A stretch of 64,000 nucleotides of DNA from Maritalea sp051251695 (GTDB taxonomy: Bacteria > Pseudomonadota > Alphaproteobacteria > Rhizobiales > Devosiaceae), in the NCBI RefSeq assembly GCF_051251695.1, contig NZ_JBPOEU010000017.1:16717-80716 (forward strand), written 5' to 3'. Positions 1-8,429 of the stretch are shown here, in pieces. The notes under the pieces are model-generated. The model searched no databases, was not told the DNA's origin, and saw nothing but the letters and a program-made list of their open reading frames with translations. Numbering within the stretch: the stretch's first letter is position 1; the number at the start of each line of letters is the position of its first letter. A program made the translations under genes and the position numbers.

Positions 1-1
1 G

Positions 2-874
2 CGGGATGACACCAATGATGTGGCTGAGCGGCTATCATCCATAATGTTTGGCTTACGCAATACATCTGGTTCGTTGAAGTCGGCAACCGGCGAAATACTA
101 TCCGGCTCTGATGATTTAGCCCAGCGCACCATGCATCAGGCGGCGACATTGGAGCATACATCTGCCGCCATGTCTGAGATGGCGGAAACAGTGCAAGAGA
201 GTTCTGAGCAAGCAAGGGCGGGGCGAGAACAAGCTATTTCCACTAAAGCCATGGTGGAAGAAAGTGGACAAGCCATGCAATGCGCCAATGTGGCGATGGA
301 GCGCATAAGCGAAAGTTCGCAACATATTTCAAAAGTAATTGAAATGATTGATGGTATTGCTTTTCAAACGAACCTTTTGGCGCTCAATGCCTCGGTGGAG
401 GCGGCGCGTGCTGGCGAAGCGGGGAAAGGTTTTGCGGTTGTCGCGGTTGAAGTGCGACGGTTGGCGCAATCAACAGCCCAGGCGTCAAAAGAAGTGAAAG
501 ATCTCATTCAAAAAAGTGCGGGTGAAGTCGAGCAAGGTTCAGAACTTGTGGCTAAAGCTGGCGAACAGTTGGAAACTATCGTTGATGCTGTTGGCAGTCT
601 TTCCCATATGATGTCTGAAATAGCTGATGTAAGTCGGACGCAATCCGAGAAAATTGAAGTGTTAAACAGTTCGGTTCGGCAAATGGATGAAACCACACAG
701 CACAATGCTGCGCTTGTTGAAGAAACCAACGCCGCGATTGAACAGACTGAGAGCCGTGCGAGCGAACTGGATAAATTGGTCGGAAGTTTCCAACTTGGAA
801 ATGAAGAAGATGAGCATGTTCAGATCGACGTTGAAAATGGCATGGTGCCTGATCGTTTGGCTAAAGCGAGTTAG
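2..874 (+). CDS. Methyl-accepting chemotaxis protein, C-terminal part (5' end outside window)
   Basis: The reading frame is open from the first bases of the window and ends at a TAG at 872-874, so only the last 290 residues are seen. They form the cytoplasmic signalling domain of a chemoreceptor: a long heptad-rich coiled coil with the hairpin-tip signature (AFQTNLLALNAAVEAARAGE-like, here LLALNASVEAARAGEAGKGF, nt ~375-435) that binds CheA and CheW. The flanking Ala/Gln/Glu-rich helices would carry methylation sites. No CheR-tethering pentapeptide is seen at the C-terminus (ends RLAKAS). The next gene lies on the other strand, so this is the end of its transcription unit. The family assignment is certain; the ligand is unknown because the sensor domain is off the window. 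Confidence 0.95.
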   Translation, partial: RDDTNDVAERLSSIMFGLRNTSGSLKSATGEILSGSDDLAQRTMHQAATLEHTSAAMSEMAETVQESSEQARAGREQAISTKAMVEESGQAMQCANVAMERISESSQHISKVIEMIDGIAFQTNLLALNASVEAARAGEAGKGFAVVAVEVRRLAQSTAQASKEVKDLIQKSAGEVEQGSELVAKAGEQLETIVDAVGSLSHMMSEIADVSRTQSEKIEVLNSSVRQMDETTQHNAALVEETNAAIEQTESRASELDKLVGSFQLGNEEDEHVQIDVENGMVPDRLAKAS

Positions 875-894
875 CCTGGCCGATCAGTTCAAAC

Positions 895-1089
895 CTAGAA
901 ATCGCTAGCGATGCCTTTATTTTCCCAGTCGCCATAACGGGCTGGGTCAGGCCCTTCTTTGCCGTTGACTTCGCGGGGGGCTAATTTGGTAATGGCGTCG
1001 ATTTTTTCGCGTCTAGCTTTTGCTTCTTCAAGTGCGCGTTTCGCGATTTCGGGGTCAGGTTTTTTGGCGTTGATGTCCGATTTGGCCAT
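895..1089 (-). CDS. DUF1674 protein (SDHAF4-like)
   Basis: A 64-residue protein ending in the DUF1674 hallmark 'GPDPARYGDWENKGIASDF'; this C-terminal block is nearly all that the family conserves. Eukaryotic members (Sdh8/SDHAF4) are assembly factors for flavinylated succinate dehydrogenase subunit A, so a role in SdhA maturation is a reasonable inference. The N-terminal half is a charged helix (Lys/Glu/Ala rich). The ATG at 1089 is chosen because a GGAAGG Shine-Dalgarno sits about 8 bases upstream; the frame stays open for 75 further codons, but that extension does not resemble the family. It is convergent with the chemoreceptor gene and divergent from htpX (100 bp between starts). The sdh genes lie 31 kb away. 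Confidence 0.88.
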   Translation of the reverse strand: MAKSDINAKKPDPEIAKRALEEAKARREKIDAITKLAPREVNGKEGPDPARYGDWENKGIASDF

Positions 1090-1189
1090 GTTTTTGTCGC
1101 CTTCCATTGTCAATAAGCATTTCGCGTCACCTTGTAAGGGCCGTAATTGGCTACCATCTTTAGGGGCGAAATGACAATTGGGAGTTTGC

Positions 1190-2173
1190 ATGTTCAATGC
1201 AATCAGGACAACATTTTTGCTTGCGGTGATGACCGGGCTGTTTATGGCCATCGGTTTTGTCGTTGCGGGCAGTTTTGGGATGTTCTTTGCGTTGGTCATC
1301 GCCATGGTGACCAACCTACTTGCCTATTGGAATTCGGATAAAGTTGTTCTGCGGCTGCAAAGGGCCCGGGAATTGGGACGTCGCGATAGTTCCGATCTTT
1401 TTGAAATGGTTGAGCAACTCACAATGAATGCGGGCATTCCAATGCCCAAATTATATGTGATTGAAAATGATCAACCCAACGCCTTTGCGACAGGTCGCAA
1501 CCCAGAAAACGCGGCGGTTGCCGTTTCAACAGGGTTGTTGAACAATTTGGAATATGACGAAATTGGCGCGGTTGTTGCGCACGAATTGGCTCATATTCGG
1601 TCGCGTGACACCCTTATCATGACGATAACAGCAACGTTTGCCGGGGCCATTTCAATGCTCGCGCAATTCGGACTGTTTTTCGGGGCACGAAATTCGAACA
1701 ACCCGGTTGGGCCAATTGGATCGATCTTTATGATCATTGTGGCGCCGCTGGCTGCGGTGATGGTTCAAATGGCGGTTAGCCGCACCCGAGAATATGAAGC
1801 AGATCGGGACGGGGCAGAAATATGTGGCGATCCGTTGGCCTTGGCCCGGGCATTGCGAAAAATTTCCGGCATGGCCAAAAAGTTTGAAAACCCGTTTGCC
1901 CGGCGCGCGCCAGGCATGGCGCACATGTTTATTATCAACCCATTGGCGGGGCGTGGGGCAGACAATTTGTTCTCTACTCACCCAAATGTTGACAATAGAA
2001 TCGCGGCTTTGGTTGAACTTAGTAAGCAAATGCCGCAAAAGAACCCCAACAGTAAGCTTGAGCGCCGTGGTAGGCCAATTGCGGGGCGATCAAACATCAG
2101 CAGTTGGCGTATTCCAAATAGCCATCAGCCGAATAGTGACAATCAAAGTCAGCAAAAGGGCCCATGGAGCTAA
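1190..2173 (+). CDS. htpX: HtpX zinc metalloprotease (inner-membrane stress protease)
   Basis: A 327-residue M48-family membrane protease that degrades damaged or misfolded inner-membrane proteins together with FtsH. The N-terminus has two hydrophobic segments (residues ~5-20 and ~22-40). The zinc-binding HExxH motif is HELAH at residues ~131-135, two more hydrophobic segments follow (~145-195), and the third zinc ligand is in the EYEADR motif (~203). The ATG at 1190 follows TTGGGAG; a GTG-like start 12 bases upstream is less likely. Past ~300 the tail is polar and low-complexity, rich in Asn, Gln and Ser, which is usual for rhizobial HtpX. It is followed after 38 bp by rsmB, a neighbourhood seen in other Hyphomicrobiales. 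Confidence 0.96.
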   Translation: MFNAIRTTFLLAVMTGLFMAIGFVVAGSFGMFFALVIAMVTNLLAYWNSDKVVLRLQRARELGRRDSSDLFEMVEQLTMNAGIPMPKLYVIENDQPNAFATGRNPENAAVAVSTGLLNNLEYDEIGAVVAHELAHIRSRDTLIMTITATFAGAISMLAQFGLFFGARNSNNPVGPIGSIFMIIVAPLAAVMVQMAVSRTREYEADRDGAEICGDPLALARALRKISGMAKKFENPFARRAPGMAHMFIINPLAGRGADNLFSTHPNVDNRIAALVELSKQMPQKNPNSKLERRGRPIAGRSNISSWRIPNSHQPNSDNQSQQKGPWS

Positions 2174-2211
2174 AGTTAGTGAAATGGCGCTAATTCGATT
2201 TAGGACATTAA

Positions 2212-3516
2212 ATGAGTAGATCTTCTCAGGCCACCGGGTTTGAAATTCGTCGGGCTGCGGCGCAGCGTTTGCAAACAGTGTTGACCGGTGCGCCTTTTGT
2301 GCCGTTTCCAGCCCGCGATATCGCTGATCCGCGCGATCGCGCACTTGCGAACAAGCTGGTGACCGTTAGTTTGCGCCGACATGGTCAAATCAGCCAGATA
2401 TTGGCCTCTGTTTTGGAAAAAGGCATGCCCAAACGTGCTGGCCTTTTTGAAGCAGCGCTGCGTATTGGGGTGGCCCAGCTGATGTTTTTGCCCGATATGG
2501 GTGACCATTCAGCCATTAATCTGGCAGTGGAAGTAATCAAAAAAGACCGTCGGGCCGGACGGTTTGCCAAATTGGCCAATGCGGCTTTACGCAATGTTCA
2601 GCGTGGGTTCGCGGTTGATGATCTTGACCCTAAAGACTTGGTGCCAAGCTGGATTTATGCGCGTTGGTGTACCCATTATGGGGAAGACGCAGCGGCAAAG
2701 ATGGTTCAATCGCTGCTTGTGCAAGCCCCGTTAGACCTAACCGCCAAAAATGCAGACGAGAAAAAAGACCTGTTTGACCAAATTGGTGCGGTGCATAGTT
2801 TGGGCGCAAGTTTTAGGGTTGGTGAACGCGAAGTGCCAGTTGAAGAACTGGCAGGTTATCAAGACGGTCATTGGTGGGTGCAAGACTTTGCGGCCACACT
2901 GCCCGTCTTTCTGAGCGACCCGCAAAAAGAACATTCAATCCTAGATATTTGTGCAGCACCGGGCGGAAAAACCGCTCAACTCGCGGCCAGTGGGGCACAA
3001 GTGACGGCGGTTGATCTTGATGGCAAACGGCTTGAGCGGGTGAAGGAAAACTTAGACCGGGTCGGCCTAACGGCAAAGTTGGTTGAAGCGGACGCGACGA
3101 ACCTTTCAACAGAACGTCAATATGATCGGGTCATTCTTGATGCGCCTTGTAGTGCAACCGGCACGTTTCGACGTCATCCCGAGGTGATTTGGCACCGACG
3201 AGAAAAAGATATTGCCCAACGTGGTGAGCTGCAGGCGCAAATGTTGCAAAATGCGGCCCGTTTGGTGAAGCCGGGTGGACAGCTTGTTTTTTGCACTTGC
3301 TCGTTGGAGCCTGAAGAGGGCGAGCAACAAGCTAAATCGTTCCTTTCAAGCCATGCGGATTTTGATTTAAAGCCGATTGAGCGAGAAGAATTGGGCGGTT
3401 GGGCCGACGTTATTTTAAACGATGGGTTTTTGCGAACCTTGCCAGGTATGAAAATACCGAATAATGAAGGCGATCTTGACGGGTTCTTTGCGGCTCGTTT
3501 CACGCGAACAGAATAA
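2212..3516 (+). CDS. rsmB: 16S rRNA (cytosine-967-C5)-methyltransferase RsmB
   Basis: A 434-residue SAM-dependent RNA methyltransferase that modifies 16S rRNA. The N-terminal ~150 residues are the NusB-like RNA-binding domain. The C-terminal Rossmann domain carries the SAM motif 'DICAAPGGKTAQLA' (residues ~243-256) and the two cysteines of the m5C mechanism, in 'DAPCSATG' (~310) and 'CTCSLEPEEGE' (~362). The start ATG is preceded by AGGA. Downstream there is a perfect 9-bp inverted repeat (3524-3555) and then a heparinase-like gene, a conserved rhizobial order (rsmB - heparinase - purH). Length is normal for the family. Confidence 0.95.
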   Translation: MSRSSQATGFEIRRAAAQRLQTVLTGAPFVPFPARDIADPRDRALANKLVTVSLRRHGQISQILASVLEKGMPKRAGLFEAALRIGVAQLMFLPDMGDHSAINLAVEVIKKDRRAGRFAKLANAALRNVQRGFAVDDLDPKDLVPSWIYARWCTHYGEDAAAKMVQSLLVQAPLDLTAKNADEKKDLFDQIGAVHSLGASFRVGEREVPVEELAGYQDGHWWVQDFAATLPVFLSDPQKEHSILDICAAPGGKTAQLAASGAQVTAVDLDGKRLERVKENLDRVGLTAKLVEADATNLSTERQYDRVILDAPCSATGTFRRHPEVIWHRREKDIAQRGELQAQMLQNAARLVKPGGQLVFCTCSLEPEEGEQQAKSFLSSHADFDLKPIEREELGGWADVILNDGFLRTLPGMKIPNNEGDLDGFFAARFTRTE

Positions 3517-3523
3517 ATTGTTC

Positions 3524-3555
3524 GCAATCGGTAACTTAACGTGAAAACCGATTGC
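3524..3555. repeat. Perfect 9-bp inverted repeat between rsmB and heparinase-like gene
   Basis: GCAATCGGT (3524-3532) and ACCGATTGC (3547-3555) are exact reverse complements around a 14-base loop, 8 bases after the rsmB stop. There is no uridine run directly after the stem on either strand, so it is not a clear intrinsic terminator. It may be a 3'-end stabilising hairpin or a Rho-associated end. Confidence 0.5.
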
Positions 3556-3597
3556 AAACGTGCTAATCTTCTTTGTTATTGTTGAGGGTAAATCTAC

Positions 3598-5244
3598 GTG
3601 TCAGGCGGACCATTTTTGCGGCATACTTTAGGGGCCATTGCGGATTGGTTCGTTACTAGTCCGGCGTTTCGCTGGACATGGGCAGCGCCTGAAAAAGGTA
3701 ATGTTAAGCGTAAGCTTTTAGAGATACGGCCTGCGGACGGGCATTCGGTCGACGATATGATGATCGGTCAATATCTGCTTGCCCAACGGCTGGTCGATAC
3801 CAGCGGAACGTCGCCGTTTGCTGTGGATTATGGCACGGACGAGTGGTTTGAAGAGCTGCACGGCTTTACGTGGCTGCGACATTTTTCAGCTGCCCATGAT
3901 GAGGGATCAAAAAAGTTCGCGGGCACTTTGGCCATGGACTGGATATCTCGCTATGGCCAGTTTTCCAAAAAGATTTGGGACAATAAGATCACTGCTTTGC
4001 GCGTTTTGAATTGGGCGAAGCATTTTGACGTGCTTAATTTTGGCCTTAATGACCCGCGTCGCGCGGTTGTGGAACGCAGTTTTTTTGAACAGGTGCAAAG
4101 TTTACGCATTCGGATAAATTTTGAAGCGGATCCGGCGCGACGTTTGCTGATGCGTGTTGCCTTGCTTGGGGCGGCGATTGCTGTGGAACGGCCAAAAGAA
4201 GATGTGGCCAAACTTTTAGAACGCACCTTGCTTTCACTGAACCGACAAATCGATGCGAATGGCTTGCACAAGAGCCGGAGTGGGGAAGAACAGTTTTTGC
4301 TGTTGTTGGAAATGATCCCGGTACGCCATGCGATCACGCCCTTACTGCCCGACTTGGCCAAACAATTTGCGCAGGTTTTGGACCGAATGCATCAAAGCCT
4401 TTCGCTGCTTATGCACACGACCGGAGAATTGTCGTTTTTTAACGGTACACGTACGGTGCCGCATGAAATGTTATTGTCGGTTCAATCGCGGGCGACCGAT
4501 AATTTGGATATTGAACGCGGGGCGATCAGTGGCGGTTACGCAGCTCTTTTGGGCCAAAATTCCAAATTGATTGCTGAAAGTGGTCAAGAACTTGGTGACG
4601 ACTTTCGAAGTCGATTGTTCGCTGGGGCGGCCAGTTTTGAATATAGTTTTCGCAATGACTTGATTGTCACCAATTGTGGGCCTGGGCCTTCGTCGTTGGG
4701 CGAAGATGCAGATCTATTCCGATTGCCTGCGTCCCATTCGACTTTAGAAATTGAATATCAGGGCAAGTTTCCCATCAAATCTGAGCAATTGCTTGCGGGC
4801 CATATGAAGGCAAATCGCGACCGGGTGCCAAAGTTGAACCTTGAGGAGCGCACCGTAACGCTTAACAATGCTGGTTATGAAGCGATGACCGGACTTGTAC
4901 ACGAGCGAATTTTAAGCGTTTTAGCAAATGATGGCGACGCGCTTTTGGGCCAAGATATTATTCGGTGTGATCTCACCCACAAAAACGCGCCAGACCAGTT
5001 TTTGCTGCGGTTTCATTTGGGACCCGGGGTTGAAGCAGAACTGAATGACAGTTCAAACCAAATTGAATTGCGCCTTCGTTCCGGAGGAAAATGGGCGTTT
5101 ATTTGGGAAGGCGCGAATGCAATTGTTGAGCCGAGTGCGCGCTATTCTGCTCATAAGGGGCTTCAACCAATTCAGCAGATTGTCTTGAGTGGTTCAATTC
5201 AGGCGGAGCAAGAAGTTGTTTGGACCTTTATGCCGCAAACTTAA
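3598..5244 (+). CDS. Heparinase II/III family protein
   Basis: A 548-residue protein with an alpha-helical toroid N-terminal half (Trp-rich, e.g. 'EEWFEELHGFTWLR'-like region around residues 80-95) and a beta-rich C-terminal half of the heparinase II/III type (from ~residue 310, including 'LPASHSTLEIEYQGK' near 380). Members act as polysaccharide lyases, but the substrate of this widespread alphaproteobacterial group is unknown. No signal peptide is visible. The start is a GTG at 3598 preceded by GAGGG with good spacing. Its fixed position between rsmB and purH across rhizobia argues for a housekeeping, perhaps cell-envelope, role. That role is inferred from conservation only. Confidence 0.82.
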   Translation: MSGGPFLRHTLGAIADWFVTSPAFRWTWAAPEKGNVKRKLLEIRPADGHSVDDMMIGQYLLAQRLVDTSGTSPFAVDYGTDEWFEELHGFTWLRHFSAAHDEGSKKFAGTLAMDWISRYGQFSKKIWDNKITALRVLNWAKHFDVLNFGLNDPRRAVVERSFFEQVQSLRIRINFEADPARRLLMRVALLGAAIAVERPKEDVAKLLERTLLSLNRQIDANGLHKSRSGEEQFLLLLEMIPVRHAITPLLPDLAKQFAQVLDRMHQSLSLLMHTTGELSFFNGTRTVPHEMLLSVQSRATDNLDIERGAISGGYAALLGQNSKLIAESGQELGDDFRSRLFAGAASFEYSFRNDLIVTNCGPGPSSLGEDADLFRLPASHSTLEIEYQGKFPIKSEQLLAGHMKANRDRVPKLNLEERTVTLNNAGYEAMTGLVHERILSVLANDGDALLGQDIIRCDLTHKNAPDQFLLRFHLGPGVEAELNDSSNQIELRLRSGGKWAFIWEGANAIVEPSARYSAHKGLQPIQQIVLSGSIQAEQEVVWTFMPQT

Positions 5245-5354
5245 GCGGTATTGGCCAATTGAGTCAGATTCGGGCGTTGGGTGGTTTCTTTTCGTAAAAT
5301 ATCATGCTAGCGAAGCAAACTTAGCGCCAAGCGCACTTGTTTAACCAACAGCAG

Positions 5355-6941
5355 ATGAGTTTCTCAGTGACCATCAAACGTGCCCTCCTTTCCGTTTCAG
5401 ATAAAACCGGCCTTGCGGATTTCGCTCGGCATCTTGCTGCCAGTGGGGTTGAGTTGATCTCAACCGGGGGCACTAAGAAAATGCTCGAAGACGAGAAAAT
5501 TCCAGTCATCGACGTGGCCGAAGTTACTGGGTTCCCCGAAATTATGGATGGGCGCGTTAAAACGCTTCACCCTAAAATTCACGGGGGGCTGTTGGGGCGG
5601 CGCGATAGTGATAGCCATAAAAGCGCGATGCGCATTCACCAGATTTCGAATATCGATTTGTTGGTGTCTAATCTTTATCCCTTCGTTTCGACCGTAAAAA
5701 GCGGCGCTGACTACGATACGGTGATTGAAAATATTGATATTGGCGGCCCTGCCATGATCCGCGCTGCGGCGAAAAATCATGCTTCAGTTACGGTGATTGT
5801 TGATCCGGATGATTACGCAAAAGTTATTGATGAGCTTAATGAAAACGGCGAAATCGCACTGAAGTCACGCCAGCGGTTTGCGGCGAAAGCCTATGCGCGT
5901 ACGGCGGCATATGATGCGGCGATTTCCAATTGGTTTGCTGAAACGCTGGAATTTGAAGAAATGCCCTATCGCAGCTTTTCCGGCAAACTTGATCAGGTGA
6001 TGCGCTATGGCGAAAACCCACATCAATGGGCGGCGTTCTATAAAGATGGGTCAGAAAAAACTGGCGTGGCAACCGCCGAGCAACTTCAAGGCAAAGCGCT
6101 TTCCTATAACAATATCAATGATACCGACGCAGCGTTTGAATTGGTCAGCGAGTTTGACCCTGGCGAGCACGCTGCGGTTGCAATCATCAAGCACGCCAAT
6201 CCGTGTGGGGTTGGTTTAGGCGAGACTTTGGCTGAGGCATACGAAAAAGCGTTGCGTTGTGATCCGGTATCGGCTTTTGGCGGCATTGTCGCGCTTAACC
6301 AGGAAATCGACGCAGATGTGGCGCAAAAGATCATCGAGGTTTTCACCGAAGTAATTATTGCACCAAGCGCGACACCTCAAGCTTTGGCGGTATTTGAAAC
6401 CAAGAAAAATCTACGTCTTTTATTGACGGGTGGATTGAGCGACACCAAAGCGGATGGACTGACCGTTAAGTCAGTTTCTGGTGGCTTGCTTGTTCAGGGA
6501 CGTGACAACAAAAGCGTCATGGACTGTGAGCTGAAAGTCGTAACTAAACGTCAGCCAACGGATCAAGAACTGATTGATCTAAAAGTGGCAGCAATTGTTG
6601 CAAAACACGTGAAATCCAACGCTGTCATTTACACAAAAGACGGCGCAACGGTTGGCATTGGTGCGGGGCAAATGAGCCGTGTTGATTCTTCACGCACGGC
6701 CTATCGCAAGTCCAAAGATGCGGCCAAGGCTATGAAGCAAAAGGGTGCCCTTACCGAAGGGTCCGTCGTTGCATCAGATGCATTCTTCCCATTTGCTGAC
6801 GGTTTAATATCAGCGGTCAATGCGGGTGCAACTGCGGTTATTCAACCGGGCGGTTCAATTCGGGATGACGAGGTTATTGCCGCCGCGGATGAAGCTGGTA
6901 TTGCGATGGTGTTCACAGGCATGCGACATTTCCGGCATTAA
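5355..6941 (+). CDS. purH: Bifunctional AICAR formyltransferase / IMP cyclohydrolase
   Basis: A 528-residue bifunctional enzyme for the last two steps of IMP synthesis. The N-terminal IMP cyclohydrolase domain (1-~200) begins 'RALLSVSDKTGL' and contains 'STGGTKKML' and 'DGRVKTLHPKIHGG'. The C-terminal AICAR transformylase domain carries 'RYGENPHQ' (~220) and the catalytic Lys-His pair in 'IIKHANPCG' (~281). Length matches the family. I place the start at ATG 5355 by comparison with the family N-terminus; neither it nor the in-frame TTG at 5337 has a convincing Shine-Dalgarno, so the start is uncertain by six codons. The C-terminus 'TGMRHFRH' is the usual PurH ending. Confidence 0.97.
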   Translation: MSFSVTIKRALLSVSDKTGLADFARHLAASGVELISTGGTKKMLEDEKIPVIDVAEVTGFPEIMDGRVKTLHPKIHGGLLGRRDSDSHKSAMRIHQISNIDLLVSNLYPFVSTVKSGADYDTVIENIDIGGPAMIRAAAKNHASVTVIVDPDDYAKVIDELNENGEIALKSRQRFAAKAYARTAAYDAAISNWFAETLEFEEMPYRSFSGKLDQVMRYGENPHQWAAFYKDGSEKTGVATAEQLQGKALSYNNINDTDAAFELVSEFDPGEHAAVAIIKHANPCGVGLGETLAEAYEKALRCDPVSAFGGIVALNQEIDADVAQKIIEVFTEVIIAPSATPQALAVFETKKNLRLLLTGGLSDTKADGLTVKSVSGGLLVQGRDNKSVMDCELKVVTKRQPTDQELIDLKVAAIVAKHVKSNAVIYTKDGATVGIGAGQMSRVDSSRTAYRKSKDAAKAMKQKGALTEGSVVASDAFFPFADGLISAVNAGATAVIQPGGSIRDDEVIAAADEAGIAMVFTGMRHFRH

Positions 6942-7191
6942 TTTTCGCAGGTTTTTTCGCGCCGCCGTTGGTCGCTTTGCTCCCGACCCCGGCACCCCCG
7001 CTGATTGGTGTACTTCACCAATTCTGCGTAAGCGAGCGACAAGATGGACGAGTATCGCGGGGACCCCGGCCAATTTTTTGGCCGCGCCCGCGCAGGTACA
7101 ACAAGTCGAGTAGGCCGGGTTAGTTCGTCATGAGATTTGTGGTGCACCACGTGAGCTATAACTTTGGTCGCAAACGGCGGCTTAAATGCGA
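6942..7191. other. GC-rich intergenic region with nested hairpins; no gene assigned
   Basis: This 250-bp gap follows purH and is richer in G+C than its surroundings. It contains an outer stem (GTCGCT 6971-6976 with AGCGAC 7035-7040) enclosing an ATTGGTG-CACCAAT hairpin (7004-7022). A GGCCAA-TTTT-TTGGCC hairpin follows (7068-7083), and a perfect 12-bp palindrome GTGGTGCACCAC lies at 7139-7150. Short reading frames on both strands cover it, but none has a plausible start or resembles a family. It could hold a small RNA or the purH 3' end plus an operator; I cannot assign it. Confidence 0.4.
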
Positions 7192-7743
7192 TTATTCAGC
7201 CCATTCAATAGGTTCATTGGCGCAATCGAAATCTTGCGCCATTGTGTCCGCAACATTTTGAGCGATTTGATTGGCGTTGGGGTATTCGGAAGCATTGATC
7301 CGGGCGACCTGGCAAGTCGCGCCTTGTTCTATTTTGGTCACAATCAAATATTGCTGCTTGCCGCCCATGCCATCTTCGGCGAAGTACCGCAAAATTGTGG
7401 CGATAGGCGTCAAACCACGCGCCCGATCAGATAATCGCCATTCCAGTGTTTCACCGATGGTGTTGAATGGGGAAAGGGTTTGCTCTGCAGCGCGTTCGTT
7501 GAGCGAATCTAGCCCATAGCTCACAAACATCCGTAAATCGCCTTCAGCGACCATTACAGGGTAGCCACGATAGCCTGGACACGCAAAAGTTGCGCCGAAA
7601 TCATCAGCCTGAATGATGGAGCAGTCATTGTCTAGGTCGAGATCTGTGTAAACACTGCTATTGGCCTGCGCAAATGCGCCGGTTGAAAAAAGCGCCAAAA
7701 AAGTGAAATGAACTAAAACAGTTCCAAAAATGGATTTGCGCAT
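7192..7743 (-). CDS. Secreted (periplasmic) hypothetical protein
   Basis: A 183-residue protein with a clear signal peptide: MRKS, a hydrophobic core to ~residue 22, and an 'AFA-QA' cleavage site. The mature part has four cysteines, at least two of which ('DNDCSII' and 'ATFACPGYRG') could form a disulphide. It also has the phrase 'VSYGLDSLNERAAEQTLSPF'. The ATG at 7743 follows GGGAGA. I do not recognise a named family. It is transcribed alone, convergent with purH and divergent from ppa (122 bp between starts). Periplasmic location is secure; function is unknown. Confidence 0.85.
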   Translation of the reverse strand: MRKSIFGTVLVHFTFLALFSTGAFAQANSSVYTDLDLDNDCSIIQADDFGATFACPGYRGYPVMVAEGDLRMFVSYGLDSLNERAAEQTLSPFNTIGETLEWRLSDRARGLTPIATILRYFAEDGMGGKQQYLIVTKIEQGATCQVARINASEYPNANQIAQNVADTMAQDFDCANEPIEWAE

Positions 7744-7865
7744 GCCTGTTTTTCTCCCGAACCGGTCAATTTATCGCATCTGCGGCATTATGGCTTGCAA
7801 TCATGGCGTCCGCTAGGCATTAGTGCTGGCGAATTTGAAAATTGTTCATCAAAGGGAGCAAATTG

Positions 7866-8399
7866 ATGGATCTCAATGCAATTGGTGCTGGTAAAAACCC
7901 ACCTGAGGAAATCAATGTTGTGATCGAAGTGCCGGTTGGCGGCGAGCCGATCAAATATGAATTTGATAAAGATAGCGGTGCGCTATTCGTTGATCGGTTC
8001 CTTCACACCCCAATGCGCTATCCGGGCAATTATGGTTTTGTGCCTAACACTCTATGTGGCGATGGCGACCCGCTGGATGTTGTTGTGATGAATTCACGTC
8101 CCATTATGCCCGGTGCTGTGATCAAATGCCGCCCAATTGGCGTTTTGATTATGGAAGATGATGGCGGTATGGACGAGAAGCTTCTTGCGCTGCCGATTTC
8201 GAAAATGACTAAATCATATGAGGGCATCAACGATATTTCAGATATGCCTGAGATCGAAGTGGCAAAAGTTGAACATTTCTTCACACACTATAAAGATCTT
8301 GAGCCAGGTAAATGGGCGAAAATTGAAGGCATCAAAGGTGTTGATGTCGCTAAACAGATCATTCTAGATTCAATCGCGTTGCACAATAAAAGTATGTAA
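7866..8399 (+). CDS. ppa: Inorganic pyrophosphatase (class I)
   Basis: A 177-residue soluble class I (Mg-dependent) pyrophosphatase that hydrolyses PPi to two phosphates and pulls biosynthetic reactions forward. The family signature 'DGDPLDVVV' (~residues 66-74) supplies the metal-binding aspartates, and 'HTPMRYPGNYGFVPNT' (~45-60) matches the substrate-binding strand. The ATG at 7866 is chosen because GGGAG lies 8 bases upstream and the length then equals the normal 175-178; an upstream TTG (7842) would add 8 residues. Transcribed alone or with the following membrane-protein gene, 30 bp downstream. Confidence 0.97.
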   Translation: MDLNAIGAGKNPPEEINVVIEVPVGGEPIKYEFDKDSGALFVDRFLHTPMRYPGNYGFVPNTLCGDGDPLDVVVMNSRPIMPGAVIKCRPIGVLIMEDDGGMDEKLLALPISKMTKSYEGINDISDMPEIEVAKVEHFFTHYKDLEPGKWAKIEGIKGVDVAKQIILDSIALHNKSM

Positions 8400-8429
8400 G
8401 TTGAGTTTTAAAATCAGCAGGAAAGATCC

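Noticed and set aside
6938..7150. 70-codon minus-strand frame in the gap after purH
   Set aside because: No ribosome-binding site, high Arg/Pro content caused by GC-rich sequence, and overlap with stable hairpins; not convincing as a protein.
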